A DNA stretch of 64,000 nt from Branchiibius hedensis (GCF_900108585.1 NZ_UESZ01000001.1:3596001-3660000); one strand, 5' to 3'. Numbered from the stretch's first letter, positions 26,677 through 35,892 are shown. The notes: generated by a model not told the origin, from the sequence alone. Program-made: numbers and translations.

Positions 26677-28029
26677 TTAGTGACTGAGCTCGGGGATGAT
26701 CGACTTGGCAATCATGAAGTAGATCAGCAGGCCGGTGCCGTCGACGATGGTCGCGATCATCGGCGCCGACACCACAGCCGGGTCGATCTTCGTCTTGGTC
26801 AGGATCAGCGGCAGGATCGAGGCGACGAACGCCGACCACAGGACGATCGCTGCGAGGCTGATCGACACGGTGACCATCACCGGCCAGCCGACCCCGAGGG
26901 TCCACGCCCGCAGCAGACCGACCGCTGCCATGGTCGCCGAGATCATCATGGCGGCGCTCAGTTCCTTGGGCAGCACCTTGCCCAGGTCGCGCAACCGGAC
27001 TTCGCCGGTCGAGGCGGCACGGACCAGCGTCGTGGTGATCTGGGTGCCGGTGTTGCCGCCGGTGCCGACCAGCAGCGGGATGAAGAAGGCCAGGCTGACG
27101 ACGGCATCGAGTTCGTCCTCGAAGTAGCGCAGCACCGTTCCGGTGTAGGCCTCGGCGATGAACAGGACCAGGAGCCACACCACGCGCTTACGCCACAGAC
27201 GCACCGGGGAAGCCTGCAGGTAGGGAACCTCCAGGGGCTCTGAACCACCCTGTCGTTCGGCGTCTTCGGTGTTCTCGTCCTCGACGATGTCGGCGGCGAC
27301 GTCAGCGGTGATGACGCCAAGGAGTCGATCCTCCTTGTCGATCACCGGCAGCGCCGCGAGTCGGTTGTCGGTCAGGGTGCGCGCCGCGACCTCGTCGTCG
27401 GTGTTGGCGTCGACCGTGATGATGTCGGTCTCGGTGAGTTCTGCGACCTGGGTCCCCGGAGCGGCCAGCACGAGCTGTTGCAGGGAGACCACACCGAGCA
27501 ACCGCCGATCGTCGTCGACCACATAGACGTACGCCGCGGCGAGCGAGTCCACCGGGGCCGCGGCGGTCTGAAGACGCAACTGGGTCAACGCGCTCTCGAC
27601 GTCCTGGCCCTGGGAGATGACGAGGGCCTCGGGGACCATGTGCGCGGCCGCACTGTCCGGGGGCCAGGAGAGCAATCCGTTCAGTACCAGAGCGCGGGCC
27701 GGGGGCAGCGCCCCGATGAGCGAAGCGGCCGTCGTCGCGGGGAACTCGCGCAGGATGTCCGCAGCGATGTCGGAGTCCAGGGCGGCGAGCAATCCAGCTG
27801 CCGCCGCGGGGCTCGCCGAGGTGAGCAGGGTTGCAGCGGTGCGCGGTTCGATGACGGCCAGGAGTCGATCGGCGAGCTCCGGTTGCATTCCGGCGACGAG
27901 ACGGGCGCGGTCGGGCGCGGCCAGGTCACGCAGTTGCCGTTCCCGCTCGCCGCGGTCGGGAGTGGCGTCCAGCCACTCCTCGAGTGCGGCCGGGTCAGGT
28001 GTCGTGATCGCCGTTGCGAGAGTAGGCAC
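26677..28029 (-). CDS. mgtE: MgtE magnesium channel/transporter
   Basis: 450 residues in the canonical MgtE order: N-terminal alpha-superhelical domain (about 15-130), tandem CBS domains (about 135-255) that sense cytosolic Mg2+, a linking plug helix, and five membrane helices. The pore region contains FIPLLVGTGGNTGTQ and the end of TM5 has TIVDGTGLLIYFMIAK with the conserved Asp. It mediates Mg2+ uptake and closes when Mg2+ is replete. It lies next to the cation antiporter and CorA genes, forming a divalent-cation group. Confidence 0.95.
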   Translation of the reverse strand: MPTLATAITTPDPAALEEWLDATPDRGERERQLRDLAAPDRARLVAGMQPELADRLLAVIEPRTAATLLTSASPAAAAGLLAALDSDIAADILREFPATTAASLIGALPPARALVLNGLLSWPPDSAAAHMVPEALVISQGQDVESALTQLRLQTAAAPVDSLAAAYVYVVDDDRRLLGVVSLQQLVLAAPGTQVAELTETDIITVDANTDDEVAARTLTDNRLAALPVIDKEDRLLGVITADVAADIVEDENTEDAERQGGSEPLEVPYLQASPVRLWRKRVVWLLVLFIAEAYTGTVLRYFEDELDAVVSLAFFIPLLVGTGGNTGTQITTTLVRAASTGEVRLRDLGKVLPKELSAAMMISATMAAVGLLRAWTLGVGWPVMVTVSISLAAIVLWSAFVASILPLILTKTKIDPAVVSAPMIATIVDGTGLLIYFMIAKSIIPELSH

Positions 28030-28188
28030 GGGGTAACGCTAGGGGAGCCTGGCCGCCCGCGACCGGCAAACGGTCGTGGTCGCCCGGATGTCGTGCAGAT
28101 TCGGTGCTCTTCGTGCTGTCCTTGGTGGAATTGGTGTCATGGGAGGATGGGGCCCCGACCCGCACAGCCCGCACAGGAGAGTTCCCAC

Positions 28189-29301
28189 GTGGCGAAGTCC
28201 GCACCGCCGAGACACCCGTTCTGGTTGCGTTGGACCACTGCAGCTCCCATCCTCGCCCTGATCCCGTTGCCGTTCACCTGGGGTCAGCACCTGGGCCCGG
28301 TGTGGATCGCGATCGTGGCGGTGCTGCTGATCGGGTCGGTTCTCGCCGCTGTGCAGCACGCGGAAGCGGTGGCGCACAAAGTTGGCGAACCGTTTGGTTC
28401 GCTGGTGCTGGCGGTGGCGGTCACCGTCATCGAGGTCGCCTTGATCGTGACCTTGATGGTCAGTGGTGGTGAGGACGCGTCGACGCTGGCTCGGGACACC
28501 GTCTTCGCCGCCGTGATGATCACGTGTAACGGGATCGTGGGCGCCTCGTTGCTCGCCGGCTCGATCAAGCACGACACCGTCAACTTCAACGTCGAGGGTA
28601 CGGCGACCGCTCTCGCGTCCGTCGCAACGCTCGCGACCGTGTGCCTGGTGCTGCCGACCTTCACCCTCGGTGCGCCGGGACCGGAATTCACCGGGTCGCA
28701 GCTGGTCTTCGCCGCGGTGTGTTCGTTGGTGATCTACGGGCTGTTCGTGCTGACGCAGACGACCCGGCACCGGGATTTCTTCTTGCCGGTCGATGAGAAC
28801 AACGAGTTGGTCGACATGTCCGAGGACCACGCGGAGCCGCCGTCGACCCGGTCGGCGTGGGCGAGCTTTGGTCTGTTGCTGGTGTCGCTGGTCGCCGTGG
28901 TGGGACTAGCGAAGGTGGAGTCGAAGCCGATCGAAGAAGGCGTCGCTGCGCTGGGCTTCCCGCACTCCTTCGTCGGTGTGATCATCGCGATGCTCGTGCT
29001 GCTGCCGGAGTCGCTGTCGGCCATCAACGCAGCGCGGCGCGACCGGGTGCAGATCAGTCTCAACCTGGCGTACGGCTCCTCGATGGCTTCGATCGGCCTG
29101 ACGATCCCGGTGATCGCACTGGCCTCGATCTGGCTGCCGGTGCCCCTGCACCTCGGCCTGGGATCGATGCAGATCGTGATGCTGGCGCTGACCGTCGCAG
29201 TGGGAATCCTGACCGTCGTGCCCGGCCGGGCGACGCGGATGCAAGGCGCCCTGCACCTGTGGATCTTGTTCGCATTCATCTTCCTGGCCGCGAACCCGTA
29301 A
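28189..29301 (+). CDS. ChaA-like calcium/sodium:proton antiporter
   Basis: 370 residues from GTG 28189 with AGGAGA 8 nt upstream. There are about eleven membrane helices in two inverted repeats. The CaCA signature glutamates are seen in AVAVTVIEVALIVTLMVSGG and in LLPESLSAINAARRDRVQISLNLAYGSSMASIGLTIP. The closest family is ChaA (Ca2+/Na+/K+:H+ antiporter), which expels cations at alkaline pH. In-frame sequence upstream of 28189 is a shadow of mgtE. It lies between two Mg2+ transporter genes. Confidence 0.9.
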   Translation: MAKSAPPRHPFWLRWTTAAPILALIPLPFTWGQHLGPVWIAIVAVLLIGSVLAAVQHAEAVAHKVGEPFGSLVLAVAVTVIEVALIVTLMVSGGEDASTLARDTVFAAVMITCNGIVGASLLAGSIKHDTVNFNVEGTATALASVATLATVCLVLPTFTLGAPGPEFTGSQLVFAAVCSLVIYGLFVLTQTTRHRDFFLPVDENNELVDMSEDHAEPPSTRSAWASFGLLLVSLVAVVGLAKVESKPIEEGVAALGFPHSFVGVIIAMLVLLPESLSAINAARRDRVQISLNLAYGSSMASIGLTIPVIALASIWLPVPLHLGLGSMQIVMLALTVAVGILTVVPGRATRMQGALHLWILFAFIFLAANP

Positions 29302-29350
29302 TAGGGTCCGCCGTCGCCGGGTTGATCCCTGCGAACCGTAGGCTGGGCGC

Positions 29351-30508
29351 GTGCCGACCTGGAAGCGCTGGGGGAACGACGACATCCCCGAGGTGTTGCG
29401 TGCGCTGGGGTCTGCCCGACCTGCGCCCCAACCCGGTTCCGCCGAGCCGGTCGAAGCCGCACGGCCGGTTGATTCATCGGTCGTGGAGCGCGCGGTCTAC
29501 CTGGATGGGCACCGAGTCGATCGGCCGGAGACGATCGGTGAAGTCCGCGACTGTCTGTCGCTGCACGAGACGGAGGCGAGCAGCGCGCCGATGGCGTGGA
29601 TCGGCGTACACGGTGCCAGTGAAGATCAGATCCACGAGTTGGCGGCGACGTTCAACCTGCACCCGCTCGCGGTGGAGGATGCGATCCTGGCCCACCAACG
29701 ACCCAAGATCGAACGCTACGGAGACACCCTCTTCGTGGTGTTGCGCGCCGCGACCTACGAGGACCGCACGGAGACAGTGGCCTTCGGGGAGATCCACGTC
29801 TTCCTCGGCCCCGACTTCGTCATCACCGTGCGGCACAGTCCGGACCCGTCGCTCAAGCCGGTGCGCGACCGTCTCGAGGCCAACCCGGAACTGTTGGCGC
29901 TGGGACCGGAGGCGGTGCTGTACGCCGTCGCGGACTACGTCGTGGACGGCTATGGCCCGGTCGTCGCCGGCCTGGAGAACGACATCGATGAGATCGAAGC
30001 GCAGGTCTTCGAATCCGATCCGACGGTGTCGCGGCGGATCTACGAGTTGTCCCAAGAAGTCCTCGGATTCCAACGTGCAGTGCGGCCGCTGTTGGACGTG
30101 CTGCACCACATCGAGGACGGTTTCGCGAAATACGGCACCAAGGAAGAACTGCAGAACAACTTCCGGGACGTCGCCGACCACGCCACGATCGTCGCGGAGC
30201 GGGTCAGCGGATTCCGCGAATCGCTGGCGAACATCCTGACGTTGAACGCGACCATGGTGGCGCAGACCCAGAACGAGGAGATGCGCCGGCTGACCGAGGC
30301 TGGGATGGCCCAGAACGACGAGGTCAAGAAGATCTCGGCGTGGGCGGCGATCCTCTTCGCGCCGTCGCTGATCTCGGGGATCTACGGGATGAACTTCGCC
30401 AAGATGCCGGAGTTGAGTTGGGCCGAGGGGTATCCGTTCAGTCTGGCGCTCATGGTCCTGGTGTGCGGAACGCTCTTCGTGGTGTTCAAACGGAAGAAGT
30501 GGTTGTGA
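29351..30508 (+). CDS. corA: CorA magnesium/cobalt transporter
   Basis: 385 residues from GTG 29351. A large N-terminal cytosolic alpha/beta domain and long stalk helices lead to two C-terminal membrane helices. The pore signature is YGMNF (in GIYGMNFAKMPE), followed by the second helix and a Lys/Arg tail (KRKKWL). It is the pentameric Mg2+/Co2+ channel. It starts 49 bp after the ChaA-like gene and is probably co-transcribed. A 19-bp hairpin at 30561-30601 ends the unit. Confidence 0.95.
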   Translation: MPTWKRWGNDDIPEVLRALGSARPAPQPGSAEPVEAARPVDSSVVERAVYLDGHRVDRPETIGEVRDCLSLHETEASSAPMAWIGVHGASEDQIHELAATFNLHPLAVEDAILAHQRPKIERYGDTLFVVLRAATYEDRTETVAFGEIHVFLGPDFVITVRHSPDPSLKPVRDRLEANPELLALGPEAVLYAVADYVVDGYGPVVAGLENDIDEIEAQVFESDPTVSRRIYELSQEVLGFQRAVRPLLDVLHHIEDGFAKYGTKEELQNNFRDVADHATIVAERVSGFRESLANILTLNATMVAQTQNEEMRRLTEAGMAQNDEVKKISAWAAILFAPSLISGIYGMNFAKMPELSWAEGYPFSLALMVLVCGTLFVVFKRKKWL

Positions 30509-30560
30509 GTTTGGCGATCGAGCGGTTCACGCCGCGTCGGCGCCGCTCCTGAGCACATGA

Positions 30561-30601
30561 GTTCGGGGGCTTCATGACTGCGAGTCATGAAGCCCCCGAA
30601 C
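30561..30601. terminator. 19-bp perfect hairpin between corA and the Clp-N gene
   Basis: Arms GTTCGGGGGCTTCATGACT and AGTCATGAAGCCCCCGAAC with a GCG loop. It lies between convergent genes and is probably bidirectional. Confidence 0.9.
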
Positions 30602-30614
30602 GACGGGTGGCTGG

Positions 30615-31568
30615 TCAGGCGTCGACGCTGACCGCAGCGATGATCGCCGCGCGGTCGACCTGACCGAGTACGGCGGCCAGGGCCGGGTCGTCGGACTGCA
30701 GCAAGGCGACGAGCGCCTTGTCGGCGCTGAGTCGTGGGCCGCCACCGAATCCGCGACGTGCGCCGCGACCTTCGCCACGACCTTCGCCACGACCTTCGCC
30801 TCGGCCGGGTCCGCGTCCGTCGAACTCGCCGGGGCCGAAGCCCCACTCGCCCGGGCCGGGGCGCATGCCCTCCCGCGGGCCACCGGGCGCGAAGCGGTGA
30901 TGGGTGTGGTGCCCGCGTCCCCGGCCCCGAGGACCACGGCCCTCGAAACCACGCGGACCGCCGTCGGGGGAGTCGGCGAAGTCGCGGGGACCGGCCTCGC
31001 GCTGCTCGTTCAGACGCTCCTGCGCCTCATCGAGCCGGCTCTGCGCGAAGTCCATCTTGGCCTCGTGCATCAGCGAGGTGATCACCTCACGAAGCTCGGG
31101 GCTGAACCGGCGCATCGGGCCGAGGCGCTCGCTGCGCGGCCCGCGGCGTCCGCGGCCACGACCTCGCGGGCCGAAACCGTCGCCCCGTCGGCCACCGCCC
31201 CAGCCGTCGGCGATATCGGTGCCGAAGCGTCGGCGTACGGCGTCCCGGACCGAGTCCAGGTCAATACCCACCGCAGCCAGCGCTTCACGGTCGGCCGCGA
31301 GGTCGTCGTCCAATTCTTCGTCCGCCGAAGCAGATTCGGCTTCCGGCTCGGTGGCGGGGTTCGCTTCGTGGTAGGCGATCACGGCTGCCTCAGCAGTCGG
31401 GAAATCCAGACCGGCCTGGGTCAAGGCGCGCGCCGCGTCGCCGCGGGCGTTGGCCAACAGGCCGAGCAACAGGTGGTCGGTGCCCACCTGGTCGTGACCC
31501 AGTTCGCGGGCCTCGTCGATCGCCTGCATGACGGCGATCCGGGTTTCAGTATCGAAACGGTTGAACAT
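30615..31568 (-). CDS. Clp N-terminal-domain protein with Gly/Arg-rich linker
   Basis: 317 residues. The N-terminus (MFNRFDTETRIAVMQAIDEA, GTDHLLLGLL) is a Clp_N substrate-recognition repeat as in ClpC/ClpA, but there is no AAA+ ATPase. A second partial Clp-N-like unit (RRFSPELREVITSLMHEA) follows an acidic linker. The rest is Gly/Arg-rich with GRGEGRG repeats encoded by 12-bp DNA repeats. Such Clp-N-only proteins paired with a small HTH protein are known in actinobacteria; a role as an adaptor or sensor of damaged proteins is inference. The upstream HTH gene is separated by 28 bp. Confidence 0.85.
   Translation of the reverse strand: MFNRFDTETRIAVMQAIDEARELGHDQVGTDHLLLGLLANARGDAARALTQAGLDFPTAEAAVIAYHEANPATEPEAESASADEELDDDLAADREALAAVGIDLDSVRDAVRRRFGTDIADGWGGGRRGDGFGPRGRGRGRRGPRSERLGPMRRFSPELREVITSLMHEAKMDFAQSRLDEAQERLNEQREAGPRDFADSPDGGPRGFEGRGPRGRGRGHHTHHRFAPGGPREGMRPGPGEWGFGPGEFDGRGPGRGEGRGEGRGEGRGARRGFGGGPRLSADKALVALLQSDDPALAAVLGQVDRAAIIAAVSVDA
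30766..30800. repeat. Three 12-bp tandem repeats inside the Clp-N gene
   Basis: Units of CGACCTTCGCCA at 30766, 30778 and 30790 (the last incomplete) encode the GRGEGRGEGRG stretch on the minus strand. The in-frame period allows slippage without breaking the frame. Confidence 0.8.
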
Positions 31569-31596
31569 GTGGTTCTCCTTGAAAGTTGTGGTCTCG

Positions 31597-31824
31597 CTAC
31601 TGCGAGTGCTTTTGGTGCACCGCCTGGCGGCTGACCTGCAGCACGTCGGCGATGGCCTGCCAGCTCCACTGCTGGGAGCGGGCGTTGGCGACCTGGATGG
31701 CTTCGAGTCGGTCGGCGAGTTCGCGCAGGGCCCGTACGGCGGTCAGACCGGTCCGTGGGTCGAGGCTGGTCGCGTCCGTGGCCGCTTCGGAAAGCTGCTC
31801 ACTCGGTGTCTCGTGGTCGCTCAC
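31597..31824 (-). CDS. Small HTH protein paired with Clp-N protein
   Basis: 75 residues from GTG 31824. An acidic N-terminus and a helix (GLTAVRALRELADRLEAIQVANAR) precede a C-terminal helix-turn-helix, WSWQAIADVLQVSRQAVHQKHSQ, whose recognition helix is at the very end. It is the first gene of a two-gene unit with the Clp-N protein. A 6-bp-arm inverted repeat 44 bp upstream (31868-31884) is a good candidate for its autoregulatory operator. Confidence 0.85.
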   Translation of the reverse strand: MSDHETPSEQLSEAATDATSLDPRTGLTAVRALRELADRLEAIQVANARSQQWSWQAIADVLQVSRQAVHQKHSQ

Positions 31825-31867
31825 GGTGTGAAGGTTACTTGACGCGACGAGCGACTGTCAACTTTTC

Positions 31868-31884
31868 CTGACGTGACCCGTCAG
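31868..31884. promoter_or_regulatory. Inverted repeat CTGACG-TGACC-CGTCAG
   Basis: Perfect 6-bp arms with a 5-bp spacer upstream of the HTH/Clp-N operon. The same GACG/TGAC words recur at 31835-31875 (CTTGACG, CTGTCAA). It probably binds the HTH protein or a stress repressor. Confidence 0.5.
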
Positions 31885-31972
31885 TGGGTTTGGATGCGGT
31901 TGCACCATGTGGCCGAGATAAGCCGTGCAAGCGCATCCAAAGCTTGGGGATGGCGGGAGCGGAACGGGCCGG

Positions 31973-32794
31973 TCAGCGTCGGTGGTGGCGGCCGATCGGG
32001 ATGATCAGCGGGGTGCCGGAGACGGGGTCGGAGATGACCTGCGCGGCGATGCCGAAGACCTGTTCGACGACCTCTGGATTGACGACGTCCGCAGGTGCGC
32101 CTTGGGCGACGATCGTGCCTCGGTGTACGGCGACCAGGTGGGTTGCGTAGCGCGCGGCCAGATTGAGGTCGTGCAAGACCATCGCAACGGTGGTCCCACG
32201 ATCCCGGTTGAGCTCGGTGACCAGGTCCAGGACGTCGACCGCGTGCGCGATGTCCAGCGCCGAGGTCGGTTCGTCCAGCAGGAGCAGGTCGGTCTGCTGG
32301 GCCAGCACCATGGCGATCCAGACCCGTTGACGTTGCCCACCGGACAACTCCGCGACCGCCCGGTCGGCCATGTCGATCGTGCCGGTGACCTCCAACGCCT
32401 CCGTCACCGCTCGCTCGTCCGTTGTGGACCACTGCTTGAACATGCCATGGTACGGATGCCTGCCCCGGCTGACCAACTCGGTCACCGTGATGCCTTCAGG
32501 GGCTAGCGGTGACTGCGGCAAGAGCGCCACGATACGGGCCACCTCTTTGCCGGACATGGCGTGAATGTCCTTGCCGTCCAGGACAACTGAGCCAGCAGTC
32601 GGTTTCAGCAGCCGGGTCAGTCCGCGCAGCAGCGTCGACTTACCGCAGCCGTTGGCTCCCACGATGGCAGTGATCTCACCGTCGGGTAACGCGAAGGTGA
32701 GGTCCTCGATGACCCGCCGATCGTCGTACCCGAGGCTCACCCCGGACGCCGACAACCGGTTGGTGGTCACGGGAAGGGCAGTCAACTCAGCCAT
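31973..32794 (-). CDS. Siderophore ABC transporter ATPase (FecE/FepC type)
   Basis: 273 residues. Walker A is GANGCGKST (about 46-54), the Q-loop LLPQSPLAP, signature LSGGQRQR, Walker B LLLLDEPTSALD and the switch His in VLHDLNLAARY. It energises uptake of ferric siderophores through the two FecCD permeases encoded upstream. Last gene of a five-gene overlapping minus-strand operon; its start overlaps the preceding stop by 8 bp. Expression should be iron-repressed through the IdeR/DtxR box before the first gene. Confidence 0.94.
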   Translation of the reverse strand: MAELTALPVTTNRLSASGVSLGYDDRRVIEDLTFALPDGEITAIVGANGCGKSTLLRGLTRLLKPTAGSVVLDGKDIHAMSGKEVARIVALLPQSPLAPEGITVTELVSRGRHPYHGMFKQWSTTDERAVTEALEVTGTIDMADRAVAELSGGQRQRVWIAMVLAQQTDLLLLDEPTSALDIAHAVDVLDLVTELNRDRGTTVAMVLHDLNLAARYATHLVAVHRGTIVAQGAPADVVNPEVVEQVFGIAAQVISDPVSGTPLIIPIGRHHRR

Positions 32795-33848
32795 CCTTGA
32801 TCGTCGCTCTCGACTTCAGCAGCAGGAAGATCAGCACGGGAGCGCCTGCGATACCCGTGATGACGCCCACTGGCAGGTTGGTATTGGGGATCAGGTAAGT
32901 GCCGATGTAGTCGGCACCCACCACGGTCGCGGCTCCCACGAACGCCGCCACCAGGATATTCGGCCGCCCGCCACACAGTCGGCGGGCGATCGGACCGGAC
33001 AGCAACCCGATGAAGGCGATCGGCCCGGTCACCGAGGTCGCCATCGCGCACAGGATCACCACCAGCACACTCACGGTGAGCCGCAGCCGAGCCGCGTTGA
33101 GCCCCAAAGCAAGTGCCGTGTCGTCACCCAGTTCGAGCAACCGCAGACCGTTCAGGGCCGCCGCCAGCAGTGGTAGCAAAACCGCAACGGTGATGGCCAG
33201 GCGGGCCACCCCGTCCCAGGGGATCACCGCGAGGCTGCCGGTCAGCCAGACCATCGCGTCCTGTGCCTGGTAGATGCTGGTGCGCTGCAACATCCACTGG
33301 ATGAAGGAGGACAGTCCGGCCGAGACGCCGATCCCGATCAGGATCATCCGGTACGTCGCGGCCGAGTCCCGCCCGGCCAGCAGGTTGATCGCGGCAGCGA
33401 CGACCATGCCGCCGACGAGTGCCGCCAGTGACATGCTCAGCCCGGACCAGCCGAGTACGACAAGGGCGAAAACCGCTGCAGCAGAGGAGCCGAGCGTCAC
33501 CCCGAGGACGTCAGGGCTGGCCAGCGGGTTGCGCAGCATCGTCTGGAACGCGGCCCCGCTGGCGCCGAACGCGAGACCGGCCAACGTACCCGCCACGGCC
33601 GCAGGCAGTTTGGATTCCATCAGGATGAACGTCGCTGGCGGCATCTGCACGCCACCGAACGCGATCCGGAAGAAGTCGGGGATAGTGATCGTGAAGTCCC
33701 CGAGTAGGACGCGCGCGGCGAACAGCCCGAACCAGAGGAGGACGACCGCGATCAGGACGATCGATGTACGCCGAGCCACCCGTTTGCGCGTCGAGCGCAC
33801 CTTCTCGATCGACTCGGGCCGGATCTCCTGGGACAGAAGCGTGCTCAC
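32787..33848 (-). CDS. Siderophore ABC permease 2 (FecCD family)
   Basis: 353 residues with about nine to ten membrane helices after a basic cytoplasmic N-terminus (STRKRVARRTS). FecCD landmarks include LAGLAFGASGAAFQTMLRNPLASPDVLGV (the coupling G-x-x-x-Q-x-x-x-x-N-P-L-A-x-P-x-x-L-G motif) and TGPIAFIGLLSGPIARRLCG. It forms the transmembrane channel with the preceding permease. It overlaps its neighbours by 4 and 8 bp. Confidence 0.94.
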   Translation of the reverse strand: MSTLLSQEIRPESIEKVRSTRKRVARRTSIVLIAVVLLWFGLFAARVLLGDFTITIPDFFRIAFGGVQMPPATFILMESKLPAAVAGTLAGLAFGASGAAFQTMLRNPLASPDVLGVTLGSSAAAVFALVVLGWSGLSMSLAALVGGMVVAAAINLLAGRDSAATYRMILIGIGVSAGLSSFIQWMLQRTSIYQAQDAMVWLTGSLAVIPWDGVARLAITVAVLLPLLAAALNGLRLLELGDDTALALGLNAARLRLTVSVLVVILCAMATSVTGPIAFIGLLSGPIARRLCGGRPNILVAAFVGAATVVGADYIGTYLIPNTNLPVGVITGIAGAPVLIFLLLKSRATIKDG

Positions 33849-34840
33849 GCCACCACCACCCCGGGGCGTCGGACCAGGTAGATCAACACCGGTACGCCGA
33901 CCACGGCGGTCAGGATGCCGGCGGACACTTCACCGGGGGGCGAGATAACCCGGCCGACGATGTCGGCGATCAATAGCAGCACCGGTCCGAGGATCACGCA
34001 CAGCGGCAGGATCGATCTGTAGTCCGGACCCCGCAGGATCCGGGCGAAATGCGGAATGACCAGTCCCACGAAGGCGATCGGCCCGGCGATCGATGTCGCA
34101 CCGGCGGCCAGCAGCACGGCGCCCAGGGCGATGAGGGCCCGGGCGCGCAGCACGTTGTGTCCAAGCGTCGTCGCCATCTCATCACCCAGGGCCAGCGCGT
34201 TCAGGGCAGGTGCTCCGACGAACACGATCAACGCACCGAGGATCAGGAAGGGCAACGTCGCAGGCAGCACCGTGGCTACCTCGCGGCCACCGATCGAGCC
34301 CACGGACCAGAAGCGGTAGACGTCCAGCGCCCCCTGGTGGGTGATCAGCAGACCCGCGACCAGACCGGTCGCGGCGGCGCCCATCGCGGCGCCGGCCAGC
34401 ACCATCGTCACGGGATCCGGCCCGCGGGCGCCGGCCGAGGAGATCAGATAGACCAGGACCGCGGCGATCGAGGCACCGACCAGGGCCAACAGCACGAACG
34501 ACAGCTGACTGCTCGCGATCCCGGTCGTGAGGCCGATCACGACGGCGAGGGCAGCGCCGGAGTCCACGCCGAGCAACCCGGGGTCGGCCAGGGGATTGCG
34601 CGTGATGCCTTGCATGGCAGCGCCGGACAGCGCAATGCAGATCCCGACGACGAGCCCGATCAGGGTGCGCGATGCGCGGGACTGCACGATCGCCTGCACC
34701 TCCGGCGTACTGCCGCCGAAGACCGCTTTGAGGACCTCGATCGGGGACAACGACTGCGCGCCGATGGCTAGGGACAACATGACGGTGACGGTCAGCATCA
34801 GGATGCTGACCGTCACGGCCACGGTGGAACGCTTGGTCAC
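33845..34840 (-). CDS. Siderophore ABC permease 1 (FecCD family)
   Basis: 331 residues with about nine to ten helices. The same FecCD signature is seen: ALSGAAMQGITRNPLADPGLLGVDSGAALAVV, and AGPIAFVGLVIPHFARILRGPDYRS near the C-terminus, the conserved loop contacting the ATPase. It pairs with the downstream permease as a heterodimer. It overlaps the preceding binding-protein gene by 4 bp. Confidence 0.94.
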   Translation of the reverse strand: MTKRSTVAVTVSILMLTVTVMLSLAIGAQSLSPIEVLKAVFGGSTPEVQAIVQSRASRTLIGLVVGICIALSGAAMQGITRNPLADPGLLGVDSGAALAVVIGLTTGIASSQLSFVLLALVGASIAAVLVYLISSAGARGPDPVTMVLAGAAMGAAATGLVAGLLITHQGALDVYRFWSVGSIGGREVATVLPATLPFLILGALIVFVGAPALNALALGDEMATTLGHNVLRARALIALGAVLLAAGATSIAGPIAFVGLVIPHFARILRGPDYRSILPLCVILGPVLLLIADIVGRVISPPGEVSAGILTAVVGVPVLIYLVRRPGVVVA

Positions 34841-35892
34841 GAGACCTTCGCCGCCGCCTTCGCCAGGTCGGGGACGAACTTCTCGATGGCGACCGGGATG
34901 CTCAGCGTCGTGGGCACGCCCATCGTCAGGGAGATGGTGTTGTCGGCTGCGGCCACGTAGGTGTCGGACTTCAACGACGGGATCTGGCTCAGCAGCTTGT
35001 CCGACTTCAACTTCGCGACGTCCCCAGCAGCGGTGACGTAGAAGACGGCGACATCGGCGTCGGCTGTGCTGGCCTTCTCAGCGGATACGTCGGCGTAGAA
35101 CTTGCCCTTGTTGGCGGTCTGCAGCGTGTCGACGAACGCCGGTGTGGTGAAACCGAATTCGTTCAACATTCGGGGACGGTTGTCCAGCGGGAGGTAGACG
35201 CTGAAGCTGGCGTTGCTCGTCGGGTCGAGGTAGAGCCACGTGGCGGTCTTGCCCTGGATGGCCGGGTACTTCGCCTTGGCGTCGTCGATGAGCTGCTGCG
35301 TCTGGGTCTTCAACGTGGCGGCCTCCGCCTCCTTGCCCACCGCCTTGCCGACCATCTCCAGGGACTGTTGCCACGTCGTACCCCACGCATCACCCGGATA
35401 GGCGACGGTCGGGGCGATCTTGGACAACTTGGCGTACTCCTCGGCCGTCAGACCGGAGTTGGTGGCCAGGATCAGGTCGGGGGTCGCCTTGGCGATCTCG
35501 TCGACGGGCAGGTTGTCCGCCGCGCTGTACTGCTGCGGGTAGTCCTTGCCCAATTTCTTGACCGCAGCGTCGAACCAGTCGGTCGACTTGCGAGCGTTGC
35601 CGCCCCAGCTGGTTGCCGGCACCAGGATCGGGACGACACCCAGGCTGACCAGCATGTCCTGGTCGGTCTCGGCAACGGTGGCGATGCGGGTTGGCGGTTT
35701 GCTGATGGTCGTCGTGCCCAACGCATGCTTGATGGTCACCGGGTAGGCGCTCGCATCCGCGCTACTCGCCCCAGCACCGGTCGTCGGGCTGCCGCTGGTC
35801 GAGCCGGTTGAGCAGGCGGCGAGCGCGGCACCGGCCGCACCCGCACCGAAGATGCCGAGGAGAGTGCGCCGGGAGACGCTGAGGTCGCTCAC
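34837..35892 (-). CDS. Siderophore-binding lipoprotein 2 (Tat-type signal)
   Basis: 351 residues. The N-terminus SRRTLLGIFGAGAAGAALAACSTGS combines a twin-arginine motif with a lipobox (LAAC), so it is probably a Tat-exported lipoprotein. The mature part is a two-lobed FepB/BtuF-like (cluster A-II) binding protein with the helical backbone typical of ferric-siderophore binders (EADQ-like DQDMLVSLG, TPDLILATNSGLTAEEY). It is a clear paralogue of the gene just upstream, sharing DWFDAAVKKLGKDYP and KYPAI-GKT, but diverged elsewhere. Confidence 0.93.
   Translation of the reverse strand: MSDLSVSRRTLLGIFGAGAAGAALAACSTGSTSGSPTTGAGASSADASAYPVTIKHALGTTTISKPPTRIATVAETDQDMLVSLGVVPILVPATSWGGNARKSTDWFDAAVKKLGKDYPQQYSAADNLPVDEIAKATPDLILATNSGLTAEEYAKLSKIAPTVAYPGDAWGTTWQQSLEMVGKAVGKEAEAATLKTQTQQLIDDAKAKYPAIQGKTATWLYLDPTSNASFSVYLPLDNRPRMLNEFGFTTPAFVDTLQTANKGKFYADVSAEKASTADADVAVFYVTAAGDVAKLKSDKLLSQIPSLKSDTYVAAADNTISLTMGVPTTLSIPVAIEKFVPDLAKAAAKVS

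Noticed and set aside
27478-28188. Upstream in-frame extension of the ChaA-like antiporter
   Set aside because: It is antisense to mgtE; GTG 28189 has AGGAGA at ideal spacing and begins the conserved protein.
30766-30800. Short tandem repeats considered as a CRISPR or regulatory array
   Set aside because: They are 12-bp in-frame codon repeats within the Gly/Arg-rich part of the Clp-N gene, without spacers.
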